A stretch of DNA of 64,000 nt from Maribacter sp. (GCA_002749285.1 PDPR01000016.1:1-64000), one strand, 5' to 3'. Shown: positions 47,401-56,753, numbered from the stretch's first letter. Numbers and translations: made by a program. Notes: generated by a model not told the origin, from the letters alone.

Positions 47401-47816
47401 TGCTGTGGTGCAACTATTTCGGCATCCAAGGAGCTTTTTGGCCTTTCGGATTCAGAAACCGTTTTCAAAAGTATTTGACGATTATTATAGATTTTATAAA
47501 TGACAGCAGTATTCTCGAACAACTTGTCGAGAACATAAACAATGCGCTCTTGATTGACATTAATGGTTACCTTCCTGTCTAAATCCAAATCCCTGTCTTT
47601 GTATAAAAACCTAAACTCGGTCTTTGATTCTATCACATCCAGTACCTCATTAACCTTTACATTCGATAAGTTCAGAGAAATCTTGGTAACCTGGGCATAA
47701 TTATTGGCTCGAATCCCAAAAAGTGAACCTAGTAAAAACAATGTAGTGAGTATTACTTTTAAACTGATTTTAATAGGATATAACGATGATATCCTGGAAG
47801 AATACTTTTTTTTCAT
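44436..47816 (-). CDS. SusC/RagA-family TonB-linked outer-membrane transporter
   Basis: 1126 residues: signal region (1-40), STN-like domain (about 45-115, NEVLDVIESKTEFRFLYKDR), a CarboxypepD_reg domain (about 140-215, TGSVIDEEGLPIPGASIVIK), the SusC signature DEVVVVGYGTQRKSDLTGSV (about 218-237), plug and a 22-strand barrel. The STN domain lets it signal to the FecR-like anti-sigma factor encoded upstream. With SusD it imports a glycan fragment. Confidence 0.96.
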   Translation of the reverse strand: MKKKYSSRISSLYPIKISLKVILTTLFLLGSLFGIRANNYAQVTKISLNLSNVKVNEVLDVIESKTEFRFLYKDRDLDLDRKVTINVNQERIVYVLDKLFENTAVIYKIYNNRQILLKTVSESERPKSSLDAEIVAPQQQTLTGSVIDEEGLPIPGASIVIKGTNVGVATDFDGHYSINAEPGDTLVVSFIGFATQEIVLGNQDTLNITMKTETSSLDEVVVVGYGTQRKSDLTGSVGVIGSEKLLKAPVANSLQGLQGKVAGVNVFLNSGSPTGSPRIVIRGVGTINSSSDPLYVVDGVVMDEIQFLNPNDIERMEVLKDASSAAIYGARGANGVVLITTKRGVESGRTIIGYDGFVSVGKMRNKMDLLNAEEWLDVVRIGMENTPKYRPGTTPVFTTNDPDLFDAQGNPLYDTDWQEEATRTAISNNHQLSIRSGSEKSSVGAFLNYSNVQGIMLNNDLERISGKITYDVTPKDWLSLGINLLVNDVQDTEFEEGGGGQVPRRTMIEMPPIFPVKFPDGTYSNSFMIDDAYNLEAMANPVHVLETQERFWHRNQLFGNVYAEFTILPDLKFRTQFGFDKHIREKKEYSPRDLINISAPNGYARIYNQKSTYWQQENYLTYTKEMDDHRINAMLGLSWQEQVSEYSNIFSRGFSDDFFKYNNIGAGSDPDSPSSGYSKWSLNSYFLRAGYTFKNKYMVTLTGRLDGSSRFGENNKYGFFPSVGGGWILSEESFLSDVEDLDNLKLRASYGVTGNTEIPAYSSLATVSSGTILLNGTRVSSSQVNRLANPNLEWEKTSQFDIGLDLAAFNQGLRFEFDYYYKKTTDLLLDRPVPYSTGFTAVRDNIGAVSNKGIEAMVTANIFRKPDFNWEISFNINFNKNKIESLGENDEDIEPGPFWVSGSQTILRVGESLSSYWGYERLGTWGTDEAAEAALVGAVPGEAKRSAEKKILGNGLPDFTGSWINTFRYKNFDFTADIQFVGGVDILQQFYHSTEDRSGIANGLATILYDGWTEQNQNTMVQEIRNQSYAGQNSQIDSHWVVDGSYIRGNLFTLGYTFNQNVLDDLGLNKLRVYASLENAFVIDSKDFQGYDPQATSWEGNQWGQNIFFFQYPKPTTFTLGCSFTF

Positions 47817-47961
47817 AATTTTAAAGCGTTAATTAAGATTTAACATTAGTCCGTTGAGTCGTTTTAGCTTTATTCGGGGAATGGTCACACATTTCCCGAT
47901 TTTTTTCTAAAATGATGGAAATCTAAAAAGGTTTTTATTTCATTAGCATCGTATTTATTCG

Positions 47962-49119
47962 TTAGTTTATATTTATACGTTGATTTTCAATTGTATAGTC
48001 AAAAGGATATTGTAGTTTGATATAATCCAATACCTGTTCAATGCTTTCAACCCCAACATGAAAGTTGGCACTGAAAATTTCATTATTCAATTCTTGGTTC
48101 GTACATGTTATTGATACATTATAGGCACGCTCTAGCTTTTTGATCATATCACCGAAAGCCATACCACGAAAAATCAATCCTCCTTTAGTCCATACCGTAC
48201 ATCTTTCAACATCGGCCTCAGTAATCAATATCTTTTTATCCTCTTTGTCCCAAGTGGCCAAATGGCCTGGCGTCAACAATGTCTCCTTTGGGCTTTCGGC
48301 ATCATACAAGGCTACCGAACCCTCTACCAACACTGTCTTTATTTCAGGTTCCCCTGCATATGATGCCACGTTGAGTCGGGTTCCCAATACCTTTACCTCC
48401 AAATCCCCCATCTGAATCCTAAAGGCATGCAATGAGTCCTTGGCCACAACGAAAAAGGCTTCACCCTCCAAAAAAACCTGTCTTTCATTTCCCTTGACAA
48501 ACTTAATCGGATATCTCATCGAAGTGCCAGCATTCAATTGCACATGGGTTCCATCCGATAGTAGGAGTTTGATTGTTTTCCCATAGGGCACCTTTATTTC
48601 ATTGTAAACCAATTCCTCGGACAAAGCTGCTCCCATATAGTTTAAGGTTCCTTTCTCTTGCTCCCCTACTATTTGCCCTTTAGCATTCAATAATTCCTCC
48701 TCTTTTTCTGTATTTATGGCCTTTACGGTACCATCATCCATAATCAGGGTTATTACATTACCATCCTCGGGAAGTTCCTTAGTTTGGTCTTTCAAATGAG
48801 AGGTATACAAAAAGCCAAGCCCCAATAGGCAGATAAAAATCGCGGCAATTTTAGTTATGAATATTGGCAAGTGAAAGCTATGGGTTGGCCTGGAACGTTC
48901 ATCAAGTTCTGCCCAGACCCTTTCCTTTGAGTTTTCAAATTCATTCCTGAGATCTTCTCTTTGCCCCAATGCCTCTGAATCAGTCAGGCGATTATAAATA
49001 TAATCGCGGTTTTTTTGATCAAAATGACCACCCCAATCATCATCCTCTATTTTCTTTTCTTTCAGAATCGCATCAGCAATCCTTTTAGACAATCGCATTA
49101 TTCTTTTAAAATCGGCCAT
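47962..49119 (-). CDS. FecR-family anti-sigma factor
   Basis: 385 residues from MADFKRIMRLSKRIADA; an ATG at 49155 adds twelve residues. Cytoplasmic N-terminus (sigma-binding), one membrane helix (about 85-105, ITKIAAIFICLLGLGFLYTS), the FecR domain (LEGEAFFVVAKDS, VKVLGTRLNVASY) and a C-terminal DUF4974 region (about 310-385) that would meet the SusC STN domain. It links the SusC transporter to the sigma factor at 49304. Confidence 0.92.
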   Translation of the reverse strand: MADFKRIMRLSKRIADAILKEKKIEDDDWGGHFDQKNRDYIYNRLTDSEALGQREDLRNEFENSKERVWAELDERSRPTHSFHLPIFITKIAAIFICLLGLGFLYTSHLKDQTKELPEDGNVITLIMDDGTVKAINTEKEEELLNAKGQIVGEQEKGTLNYMGAALSEELVYNEIKVPYGKTIKLLLSDGTHVQLNAGTSMRYPIKFVKGNERQVFLEGEAFFVVAKDSLHAFRIQMGDLEVKVLGTRLNVASYAGEPEIKTVLVEGSVALYDAESPKETLLTPGHLATWDKEDKKILITEADVERCTVWTKGGLIFRGMAFGDMIKKLERAYNVSITCTNQELNNEIFSANFHVGVESIEQVLDYIKLQYPFDYTIENQRININ

Positions 49120-49303
49120 AAACAAATTCAATCTATTACTACTTCTACTACCCAAAACGACAAAAAGGGTTATAGGGGTTAAAGAAATAGAGGAATAATT
49201 AAATTCGTAGTGGGATTTTCATGGACACCCCCCTGATAATGGGGTATGTACCCCGGAAGCCATAAGAAGAGGGGTAACTGATGCCGAACATTCCTGAAAT
49301 CGA

Positions 49304-49846
49304 TTAAATGAAAGGCAAAATGAATATAAAATGTTCCTTTAGTAAGGGTCGCAACTTTTTATACGCCAATCTCTTTTGGGTCTTGACCGTATTCAATGAA
49401 ATTGAGAGTTCTTCCGCTATGTCCTTATTGGACAATTCCCCTAAACTGAGTTTAATGATTTTTTTGCATTTGGGTGGAAGTGTTTTTACCGCATTTCGGA
49501 CAATCTCACTAACTTCTGAAATAACCATTTCCCTTAGAAAGAAATCGTTAGCCCCTAGAGCTTCCAAATTCCCCTTTGCCAATTTACAATTGGTCTTATG
49601 ATATTTGGATTTCAGATAATCAAGCGATTTGTTCTTTACCGATGTATATAAGTAAGATTTTAAGACAACCTCTGGTTTCATAAATATCTTCTTTTTCCAA
49701 ATTACCATAAACACATCCTGTACTATATCCTTGGAAAACTGTTTATCCCCCACATATGAATAGGCAAACAAACAGAGGGGAGTGAAGAGTTCGTTGAAGC
49801 ACCCTTCGTATTCATCTCTATCCGATGAGAGTTTTTTATACATCAA
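49304..49846 (-). CDS. ECF-type RNA polymerase sigma factor
   Basis: 180 residues. Sigma region 2 includes DIVQDVFMVIWKKK and region 4 has LSNKDIAEELSISLNTVKTQ with the HTH. It leads the leftward sigma-FecR-SusC-SusD set. An ATG at 49843 is an equally good start. The two ends of the system, sensor receptor and transcription, are encoded in one run. Confidence 0.95.
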   Translation of the reverse strand: MMYKKLSSDRDEYEGCFNELFTPLCLFAYSYVGDKQFSKDIVQDVFMVIWKKKIFMKPEVVLKSYLYTSVKNKSLDYLKSKYHKTNCKLAKGNLEALGANDFFLREMVISEVSEIVRNAVKTLPPKCKKIIKLSLGELSNKDIAEELSISLNTVKTQKRLAYKKLRPLLKEHFIFILPFI

Positions 49847-50056
49847 TCTACAAATAGGTTCAAATTATTAATATCGGACTTAGCAAATCCACCTTTTATG
49901 AATTTCAAAATTTTCGAGGCCTAAAAAGGAGAATGTCTTAATACACTTCATGTAAATATAATGATTTCTTTGTAATCATTTGTCCGTTAAAAACTATTAT
50001 TGCCCTAAAACAGGGAAATACCATTCAATATTTTCTGCATGGAACCACTGGTATAT

Positions 50057-50090
50057 AAAAAAAACCCCCCAGCCATAATCGGCTAGGGCT
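50057..50090 (-). terminator. Terminator of the M13 peptidase gene
   Basis: On the minus strand, CCCTAGCC-GATTAT-GGCTGGGG pairs (one mismatch) and is followed by eight T. It lies 23 bp after the leftward peptidase stop at 50113. Confidence 0.75.
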
Positions 50091-50112
50091 CAAAAAATAA
50101 GTTAAATGTTCC

Positions 50113-52158
50113 CTACCAAATCTTAACCCGTTCTTCAGGAGCAAGATATAGGGAATCACTTTCTTGTACATTGAAGGCCGTATAAAATTCAGGCACATTC
50201 CTTACTACGCCATTGACCCTGAACTTAGCTGGTGAATGGGGATCCGTGTTCACCTGTACCCTCAAAGCCTCATCCCTGGATTTACTCCTCCACGATTGGG
50301 CATACCCGATAAAAACGCGTTGGTCTCCTGTAAAACCGTCCATTACGGGGGATTCCTTACCATTTAATGCCATTCTATAGGCTTTCAAAGCTATACTCAA
50401 ACCTCCTAGATCACCAATGTTCTCCCCTAGGGTAAATTCCCCATTGACCTTTAAATCCGGTAAAACCTCAAAACCATTATACTGCTCCACCAATGCACCC
50501 GTACGCTTCCTGAATTCCTCCATATCGCTTTCGGTCCACCAATTTCGCATGGCGCCATCCCCATCAAAAGTACTACCCGTATCATCAAAACCATGACCGA
50601 TCTCATGCCCGATAACAGCTCCGATAGAACCGTAATTAACGGCATCCTCTGCATTCATATCAAAAAATGGTGGCTGTAGGATAGCTGCCGGAAAAACAAT
50701 CTCATTCATTGTAGGGTTGTAATAGGCGTTTACGGTTTGTGGAGTCATACCCCATTCGGATCTATCAATCGGTTGACCCAATTTTGCCAATTCCCTTTCG
50801 TACTCCAATAAAGCTGATCGTCTTAAATTGCCATAAAGGTCATCTGCCCTTATTTCCAAATCGTAGGATTTCCATTTGTCGGGATATCCGATTTTATAGG
50901 TAAATTTACCCAACTTGTCCAAAGCCTCCTTTTTCGTATCCCCACTCATCCAATCCAGGTCCTTGATACTCAATTCATATGCTTTTAAAAGATTCGCCAC
51001 CAACACTTCCATGTGTTCCTTGGCCTCTGGCGGAAAATGTTTTTTCACATAGACCTTACCGACCACTTCACCCAAGGCCCCGTTAACTATAGAGACACCC
51101 CTTCTCCAAAGCGGACGCTGTTCTTTTGTGCCACGAAGCTCCTTACTATAAAATTCCCAGTTTTGTTTATCCAGGTCCTCGGTCAATCGCGAAGCATTGG
51201 CATCCAACACTTTCCATCTCAAATAGGTTTTCCAAGTATCCAAGTCTGTATTTTGGATAATCCTGTCCAATGCCTTCATGTAATCCAACATCAAAACCCC
51301 TAATTTTTCCTGGTCCTGAAGACCAGCTTCCTTTAGGTAATTCGACCAATTGAATTTAGGCATAATATTGACGAGGGTATCGACCGGGAACATATTATAT
51401 AGACTTACCAGATCTCTGGTCTTTTCCTTTTCCAAGTGTTTACTGGCAATTTTTGATTCCAATGCCATAACTGCCCTTGCTGCCGATGTCCCGTCTGGCA
51501 AATTGGCCAATCCGAACATTTTTTCGATATGCCCAACATACTTGGCCTTTATTTCATTGGACCGTTCATCATCCTTTAAATAATATTCCCGATCAGGCAG
51601 ACCCAATCCGGATTGCCAGGTATAGACTGTATATATCGCTGGATCTTTAAAGTCTTGGTATACGAAAAGGCTTATAGGTACATTTATACCATATTTATTG
51701 GCATATGCAAAATAGGTGGCCAGTTCATCATAATCCTTGATTCCCTCTATTTTGGAAAACTCATTGGCAAGGGGGGCAACCCCTAATGTATTCCGGGTCC
51801 CAATATCCATATACGACTGGTACAGCCCACCAACTTTCTGCTCATCCGAACCCTGCCCAAAATCACCTGATGCGGATTCCTCGATAATTTCCTTGACATT
51901 ATCCTCTGACTTTTCGCGAAGGATATAGCCGATACCATAAGATGCCTTATCTGCGGGAATATCGGTATTCCTTACCCAAGTGCCATTTACATAAGCTGCA
52001 AAGTTATCACCGGGGTTTACAGAGGTATCCATATATTCGGTCAGGACACCGGAGGTGGACTCTTTTTCAGGTTGCTTGTCCTTGACCTTGTTCTCACAGG
52101 AAACACCCATAAAAAAAATTACCGAAAATGCTGTTTTCAGAATGATTGGATTTTTCAT
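50113..52158 (-). CDS. M13-family metalloendopeptidase (neprilysin/PepO-like) lipoprotein
   Basis: 681 residues with lipobox MGVSC. The zinc site is GAVIGHEIGHGFDD (HExxH) and the third ligand is in ENIGDLGG. Bacterial M13 enzymes of this size act in the periplasm or outside on peptides. It is a single gene with its own terminator, ahead of folD in the same direction; a perfect AACCCGTTT/AAACGGGTT palindrome lies between them. Confidence 0.95.
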   Translation of the reverse strand: MKNPIILKTAFSVIFFMGVSCENKVKDKQPEKESTSGVLTEYMDTSVNPGDNFAAYVNGTWVRNTDIPADKASYGIGYILREKSEDNVKEIIEESASGDFGQGSDEQKVGGLYQSYMDIGTRNTLGVAPLANEFSKIEGIKDYDELATYFAYANKYGINVPISLFVYQDFKDPAIYTVYTWQSGLGLPDREYYLKDDERSNEIKAKYVGHIEKMFGLANLPDGTSAARAVMALESKIASKHLEKEKTRDLVSLYNMFPVDTLVNIMPKFNWSNYLKEAGLQDQEKLGVLMLDYMKALDRIIQNTDLDTWKTYLRWKVLDANASRLTEDLDKQNWEFYSKELRGTKEQRPLWRRGVSIVNGALGEVVGKVYVKKHFPPEAKEHMEVLVANLLKAYELSIKDLDWMSGDTKKEALDKLGKFTYKIGYPDKWKSYDLEIRADDLYGNLRRSALLEYERELAKLGQPIDRSEWGMTPQTVNAYYNPTMNEIVFPAAILQPPFFDMNAEDAVNYGSIGAVIGHEIGHGFDDTGSTFDGDGAMRNWWTESDMEEFRKRTGALVEQYNGFEVLPDLKVNGEFTLGENIGDLGGLSIALKAYRMALNGKESPVMDGFTGDQRVFIGYAQSWRSKSRDEALRVQVNTDPHSPAKFRVNGVVRNVPEFYTAFNVQESDSLYLAPEERVKIW

Positions 52159-52184
52159 CTATTGATTATTGGGATTAGATATGT

Positions 52185-52206
52185 AACCCGTTTGTTTAAA
52201 CGGGTT
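52185..52206. repeat. Short perfect palindrome between folD and the M13 gene
   Basis: AACCCGTTT-GTTT-AAACGGGTT has 9-bp arms and a four-base loop. It shares the CGTTTAAAC core with the larger repeat at 41271 and may be a short relative, or act as a weak terminator of folD. Confidence 0.5.
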
Positions 52207-52275
52207 CATGATGCTTGTGGTACTCCTCTACAAAACCATTATTATAAATATAGCAAAAAAACAATTAAAACAGGG

Positions 52276-53160
52276 CTACTTTCTGCCTCTGTGCCTTTCG
52301 CGCGCCAATAAGGTGTTTTTCATCAACATGGCTATGGTCATTGGCCCCACCCCACCAGGCACAGGTGTAATGTATGAGGCTTTTTTACTTACATTCCCAA
52401 AATCGACATCCCCTGTAATGTAATATCCCTTTTCCTTGGTATCATCGGGCACACGTGTAATACCCACATCGATTATAACCACATCATCCTTTACCATTTC
52501 GGCCTTAAGGAATTTGGGTACGCCCAAGGCCGAGATAATAATATCGGCTTGGGAAGTAATCTGGGTAATATTCTTGGTCCTACTATGGGTAAGGGTCACA
52601 GTGGAGTTCCCGGGAAACCCTTTACGCCCCATTAGAATACTCATGGGCCGCCCAACAATATGGCTCCTACCGATTACAACGGTATGCTTTCCCTGGGTCT
52701 CAACACCATAACGTTCGATCAATTCCAAAATACCATATGGCGTAGCAGGAATAAAGGTACTCATGTCCAATGCCATTTTACCAAAATTGGTGGGATGGAA
52801 ACCATCAACATCCTTATCGGGATCAATGGCCATAATCACCTTTTGGGTGTCAATCTGGTCTGGTAATGGCAATTGTACTATAAAACCATCTATGTCCTTA
52901 TCCTTATTCAGCTCATCTATCTTTTTCAACAACTCGATTTCCGAGGTCATACTTGGCATTTTCACCAAAGTAGACTCGAACCCCACTCGTTTACACGAGC
53001 GTACCTTACTACCCACATAGGTTAGGCTTGCCCCATCATTACCAACGATTATAGCAGCCAAATGAGGGACTTTTTCCCCATTTTCCCTCATTTTGGCGAC
53101 CTCGACCGCAATTTCATCCTTGATTTGATTTGAGATTTTCTTTCCGTCTAGAATTGTCAT
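52276..53160 (-). CDS. folD: Bifunctional methylenetetrahydrofolate dehydrogenase/cyclohydrolase
   Basis: 294 residues. Family motifs are VGNDGASLTYVGSKVRSCKR (catalytic Lys region), QLPLPDQID, PATPYGILELI, and the NADP-binding VVIGRSHIVGRPMSILM, ending TPVPGGVGPMTIAML. It interconverts methylene-, methenyl- and formyl-tetrahydrofolate. It is 29 bp downstream of ffh. Confidence 0.98.
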   Translation of the reverse strand: MTILDGKKISNQIKDEIAVEVAKMRENGEKVPHLAAIIVGNDGASLTYVGSKVRSCKRVGFESTLVKMPSMTSEIELLKKIDELNKDKDIDGFIVQLPLPDQIDTQKVIMAIDPDKDVDGFHPTNFGKMALDMSTFIPATPYGILELIERYGVETQGKHTVVIGRSHIVGRPMSILMGRKGFPGNSTVTLTHSRTKNITQITSQADIIISALGVPKFLKAEMVKDDVVIIDVGITRVPDDTKEKGYYITGDVDFGNVSKKASYITPVPGGVGPMTIAMLMKNTLLARERHRGRK

Positions 53161-53189
53161 TTGCGCATATTCAATTGGTTGTTAAAATA

Positions 53190-54530
53190 TTAGGGCCTGT
53201 TCCCTTTCATTCCGCCCATCATCTGCATCATTTTCTTACCGCCACCCCCTTGCATCATCTTCATCATTTTACTCATTTGGTCGAATTGCTTCAAAAGTTG
53301 GTTGACCTCTTGGATAGTCCTCCCACTACCCTTGGCAATTCGCTTTTTTCTACTGGCATTCAATTTTGAAGGTGTAGAACGTTCATCAGGGGTCATCGAA
53401 TGGATAATCGCCTCAATATGCTTAAAGGCATCATCATCGATATCCAATCCTTTCAGGGCTTTGCCAGCTCCGGGAATCATACCCATAAGGTCTTTGATAT
53501 TCCCCATTTTCTTGATTTGTTGGATCTGGTTGAGAAAATCATCAAAACCGAATTTGTTCTTGGCTATTTTCTTTTGGATTTTCCGGGCCTCCTCCTCATC
53601 AAACTGTTCCTGGGCCCTTTCGACCAATGAGACTACATCCCCCATTCCCAAAATACGATCGGCCATTCGTGAAGGATGGAAAACATCGATTGCCCCCATC
53701 TTCTCGCCCGTACCGATAAACTTAATGGGTTTATCCACGACTGATTTGATCGAGATTGCGGCACCACCCCGGGTATCACCATCCAATTTGGTGAGGATCA
53801 CCCCGTCAAAATTCAGGACATCATTAAATGCCTTCGCCGTATTCACGGCATCCTGACCTGTCATGGCATCAACCACGAACAGTGTTTCCTGTGGGTTTAT
53901 GGCACTACGGATATCCGATATCTCGGTCATCATCTTCTCATCAATGGCCAAACGACCGGCCGTATCTATAATGACCACATTATGTCCGTTGGCTTTTGCA
54001 TGGGCCACACCTGCCTGTGCAATAGCTACTGGATCGTTGTTTCCGCGATCCGAATACACCTCAATACCTATTTGTTCCCCCACCACATGCAACTGGTCGA
54101 TTGCCGCAGGTCGATATACATCACAGGCAACCAACAATGGTTTTTTACTTTTTTTGGTGTTAAGGTAATTGGCCAACTTACCGGAAAAAGTGGTTTTACC
54201 CGAACCCTGAAGACCGGACATTAAAATAACCGACGGCATTCCCGAAAGGTTCACACCTTCCGTCTCACCTCCCATAAGCCGGGTAAGCTCATCCTTAACG
54301 ATCTTGACCATTAGCTGGCCCGGCTGTAAGGTGGTCAACACATTCTGACCAAGAGCTTTTTCCTTTACCCTATTGGTAAACTCCTTGGCTATCTTAAAAT
54401 TGACATCAGCATCCAATAAAGCCCGACGGACTTCCTTGGTGGTCTCTGCCACATTTATCTCGGTAATCTGCCCATGCCCCTTGAGAACATGTAGGGCCTT
54501 ATCCAACTTTTCGCTTAAATTATCAAACAT
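53190..54530 (-). CDS. ffh: Signal recognition particle protein Ffh
   Basis: 446 residues: N domain, G domain with the P-loop MSGLQGSGKTTFSGKLA (about 105), DTAGR and TKLDGDTRGGAAIS, then the methionine-rich M domain ending in glycine/methionine repeats (MMKMMQGGGGKKMMQMM). It binds signal peptides and SRP RNA for cotranslational targeting. The SRP RNA gene was not found in the window. Confidence 0.98.
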   Translation of the reverse strand: MFDNLSEKLDKALHVLKGHGQITEINVAETTKEVRRALLDADVNFKIAKEFTNRVKEKALGQNVLTTLQPGQLMVKIVKDELTRLMGGETEGVNLSGMPSVILMSGLQGSGKTTFSGKLANYLNTKKSKKPLLVACDVYRPAAIDQLHVVGEQIGIEVYSDRGNNDPVAIAQAGVAHAKANGHNVVIIDTAGRLAIDEKMMTEISDIRSAINPQETLFVVDAMTGQDAVNTAKAFNDVLNFDGVILTKLDGDTRGGAAISIKSVVDKPIKFIGTGEKMGAIDVFHPSRMADRILGMGDVVSLVERAQEQFDEEEARKIQKKIAKNKFGFDDFLNQIQQIKKMGNIKDLMGMIPGAGKALKGLDIDDDAFKHIEAIIHSMTPDERSTPSKLNASRKKRIAKGSGRTIQEVNQLLKQFDQMSKMMKMMQGGGGKKMMQMMGGMKGNRP

Positions 54531-54666
54531 ATACTTTCCTTATTAGCGGAGGACTGCAAAGTAAAGAAATATAGCGCCCATAGACAAGGGAGTGTTGATA
54601 ACAATAGCCGATTGTTCAGTATTTCATAAAACGGTGACCGCCCGACCCCTTACACGCAAAAAAACC

Positions 54667-54697
54667 AAAAAGCACCCATTTTAGATGGGTGCTTTTT
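54667..54697. terminator. Strong bidirectional hairpin upstream of ffh
   Basis: AAAAAGCACCCAT and ATGGGTGCTTTTT form a nearly perfect stem with a short loop. Read leftward it ends in a T-run and could stop transcription coming from the remnant at 54760-54945. Confidence 0.8.
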
Positions 54698-54759
54698 GAT
54701 CACGGAATCATGGCACAAAAAAATATGGTCTTTTCCAAGGGTCAAATAGCCGGAACCTA

Positions 54760-54945
54760 ATTGTTGTCATCGGTACCATCCCCATTGGAAGTACATGCTG
54801 CCCAATCCAGACCTATCCATATCCGCATCGGTGTAATTGTCAATCCCACAGACCCCCGACCCTATAGTTCCCTTTATCCGTGGTAGATCGGGGCTCCACA
54901 ACAACTATTGTCCTGTCCCATGGGGCAAGACGTTCAGGGATGCTT
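54760..54945 (-). pseudogene. Possible decayed gene remnant
   Basis: On the minus strand, ESIPERLAPWDRTIVVVEPR and STTDKGNYRVGGLWD run in one frame, then after a shift come DADMDRSGL and, in a further frame, DWAACTSNGDGTDDNN followed by a stop. The pieces look like protein but belong to no family I recognise. A terminator follows (54667). Chance frames are an alternative. Confidence 0.25.
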
Positions 54946-54952
54946 TCAAATA

Positions 54953-54984
54953 AAAACCCCGATGCATAATGGCATCGGGGTTTT
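54953..54984 (-). terminator. Terminator of the repeat lipoprotein gene
   Basis: AAAACCCCGATGC and GCATCGGGGTTTT form a perfect 13-bp stem with a six-base loop, five bases after the leftward stop at 54990. It is symmetrical. Confidence 0.9.
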
Positions 54985-54989
54985 GAAAA

Positions 54990-56753
54990 TTATTTTTTAT
55001 CGAAGACCAAACGATCATAACCACCATAATCATTACCATGACTTAGCTCCAATCTGTTTTCCCCAACCTCAACGATCAGATAATCGTTTCCAAGGGGATA
55101 GAAATTACTTTCAGAACCAAAACGAATAATCATCTCCAATTTATTATCACTGTTTCGATACACATACCAATTACCTACACTTATTTCTTGTGAGTCCTGA
55201 TCAAGTACGGCAATGCTACCATCCATATTAAACACATATGTATAACCACCATAGTATTCGGTAAGTGGGTCTTCATTTTGGGAGAACAGGGTCAAACCCC
55301 ACTGTGAACCACTGAACAAATCCCTGACCCAAATTACATCCTCATCAGTATTATCGTTATCACAGTTCCTTTCGAGGATCAATCTATGGCCAGTCTCCCC
55401 TATCTCAAACTTTAACCTATCATCCCCGAAATAGGACAACGGCCATTCAAAACTTACCCTCTCTTCATCTTCCATGGCAATGGCCATCACCAAACGACCT
55501 TGCATATTGGTCGTAATCTCCCATGTTCCTTCCGAGACAACATCACCATTACTGAGCATTACAATGTTTTCAGCTTTAAAATCAAACCCAAAACCCAATA
55601 ACCCCTTGATTTCCCATCCATCATTAAATACCTCCTTAACGATCCAACTACATTCTTTTAATTCCCCACGCAATGTACTTGGATCATCGTTTACGATATC
55701 GCATCCGTTTTTCAAGATTATCCTATTTCCATCTATCGCATATAGTTTAATCGTGCCTTCGCCTTTATCGTATACAGACCATTCCAAATTAAAATCATCC
55801 AATGTCCCAAACTCCAGATTAAGGAGCAAACCGGATTCGGTTTCCATGACACCCCAAACACCTGTCATGTCATTTCCTCCCTGATCTTTCATAATTACCG
55901 AACCATCCTCTTTAAAGTACATTACATAGCCAAGGTATTGTCCAGTCTGCAATTGGTTGTTCCTCTTTACCTCTTTGACCAACAGAGGACACTCGGTCAA
56001 ATAGTTTTCCAAACTCTCCTTGGTAAAATCATCGTCATTATAATCATTGTCATCATCCTCATCACATAGTCCCTTGGCATTTTCAATGGCATTGGCCAGT
56101 TCTGCATTGGAGCTTACCATAATCTCGGTACCATCATAAAGTTTTAATGTAATGGGGAAATCGATTCCTATCAAATTATCCTTATCCAACCCAGCAAAAA
56201 AACGACGAAGATCCTTATCGTTTTTTACAGGGACATTCCCTGTTACCTCATTGTTTAAGTCAAACGTATATAGTGTGATCGGATAGACGAAATCAATACA
56301 TTCAATATCATCATCCTCACCACCTTCCTTACACTGCTTTGCCATTTCCCGTAGATCATCGATACCATTTATGGTAATTTCAGTATAGTCCGCCATGGTA
56401 ATGGTAACCGGGAATATAATATCAAGAATATCCTCATCACCGTCCAAGGCATCAAAAATTTCCTCAATAGCCTTTAAATCCTCTTTCTTGCCAATGACCA
56501 GCTCAACACCATTTGTTCTTACCGTATAAGGAAACTTGATGTTGAAACAACTGGACTCGTCCACGATATTATCAAAAGACCCATCATTGGAACAGGTGTC
56601 CTCGATTAATTTTGCGGTTGATGAACTTGCCGTAATCGAATCTGCCTGGGAGTTTTCCTTCGGTAGTGGCTCAAACTCCTCTTGACACGAAGTAAGGCCC
56701 AATACCATCAGCAATAAGCCTGTACATAATGCATAATCAAAAAACTTTTTCAT
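54990..56753 (-). CDS. Acidic modular-repeat lipoprotein facing an ECF/FecR/TonB-receptor set
   Basis: 587 residues; lipobox LGLTSC (Cys23) followed by QEEFE, resembling the Bacteroidota surface-export signal. Residues ~69-230 hold four repeats of 40-43 residues, each opening [FY]P-x-T (FPYTV 74, FPVTI 114, YPITL 157, FPITL 199). An Asp/Asn run (231-242) links to three modules of ~115 residues (about 250-364, 365-472, 473-587), each with GxW (W300, W411, W529) and closing N/HR[IL]xL plus G/N-x-D, lipocalin-like in pattern. I know similar repeat proteins only as hypothetical. It is divergent from the sigma gene (56861), suggesting a surface partner of the receptor at 58421, in the place a SusD would take. 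Confidence 0.85.
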   Translation of the reverse strand: MKKFFDYALCTGLLLMVLGLTSCQEEFEPLPKENSQADSITASSSTAKLIEDTCSNDGSFDNIVDESSCFNIKFPYTVRTNGVELVIGKKEDLKAIEEIFDALDGDEDILDIIFPVTITMADYTEITINGIDDLREMAKQCKEGGEDDDIECIDFVYPITLYTFDLNNEVTGNVPVKNDKDLRRFFAGLDKDNLIGIDFPITLKLYDGTEIMVSSNAELANAIENAKGLCDEDDDNDYNDDDFTKESLENYLTECPLLVKEVKRNNQLQTGQYLGYVMYFKEDGSVIMKDQGGNDMTGVWGVMETESGLLLNLEFGTLDDFNLEWSVYDKGEGTIKLYAIDGNRIILKNGCDIVNDDPSTLRGELKECSWIVKEVFNDGWEIKGLLGFGFDFKAENIVMLSNGDVVSEGTWEITTNMQGRLVMAIAMEDEERVSFEWPLSYFGDDRLKFEIGETGHRLILERNCDNDNTDEDVIWVRDLFSGSQWGLTLFSQNEDPLTEYYGGYTYVFNMDGSIAVLDQDSQEISVGNWYVYRNSDNKLEMIIRFGSESNFYPLGNDYLIVEVGENRLELSHGNDYGGYDRLVFDKK

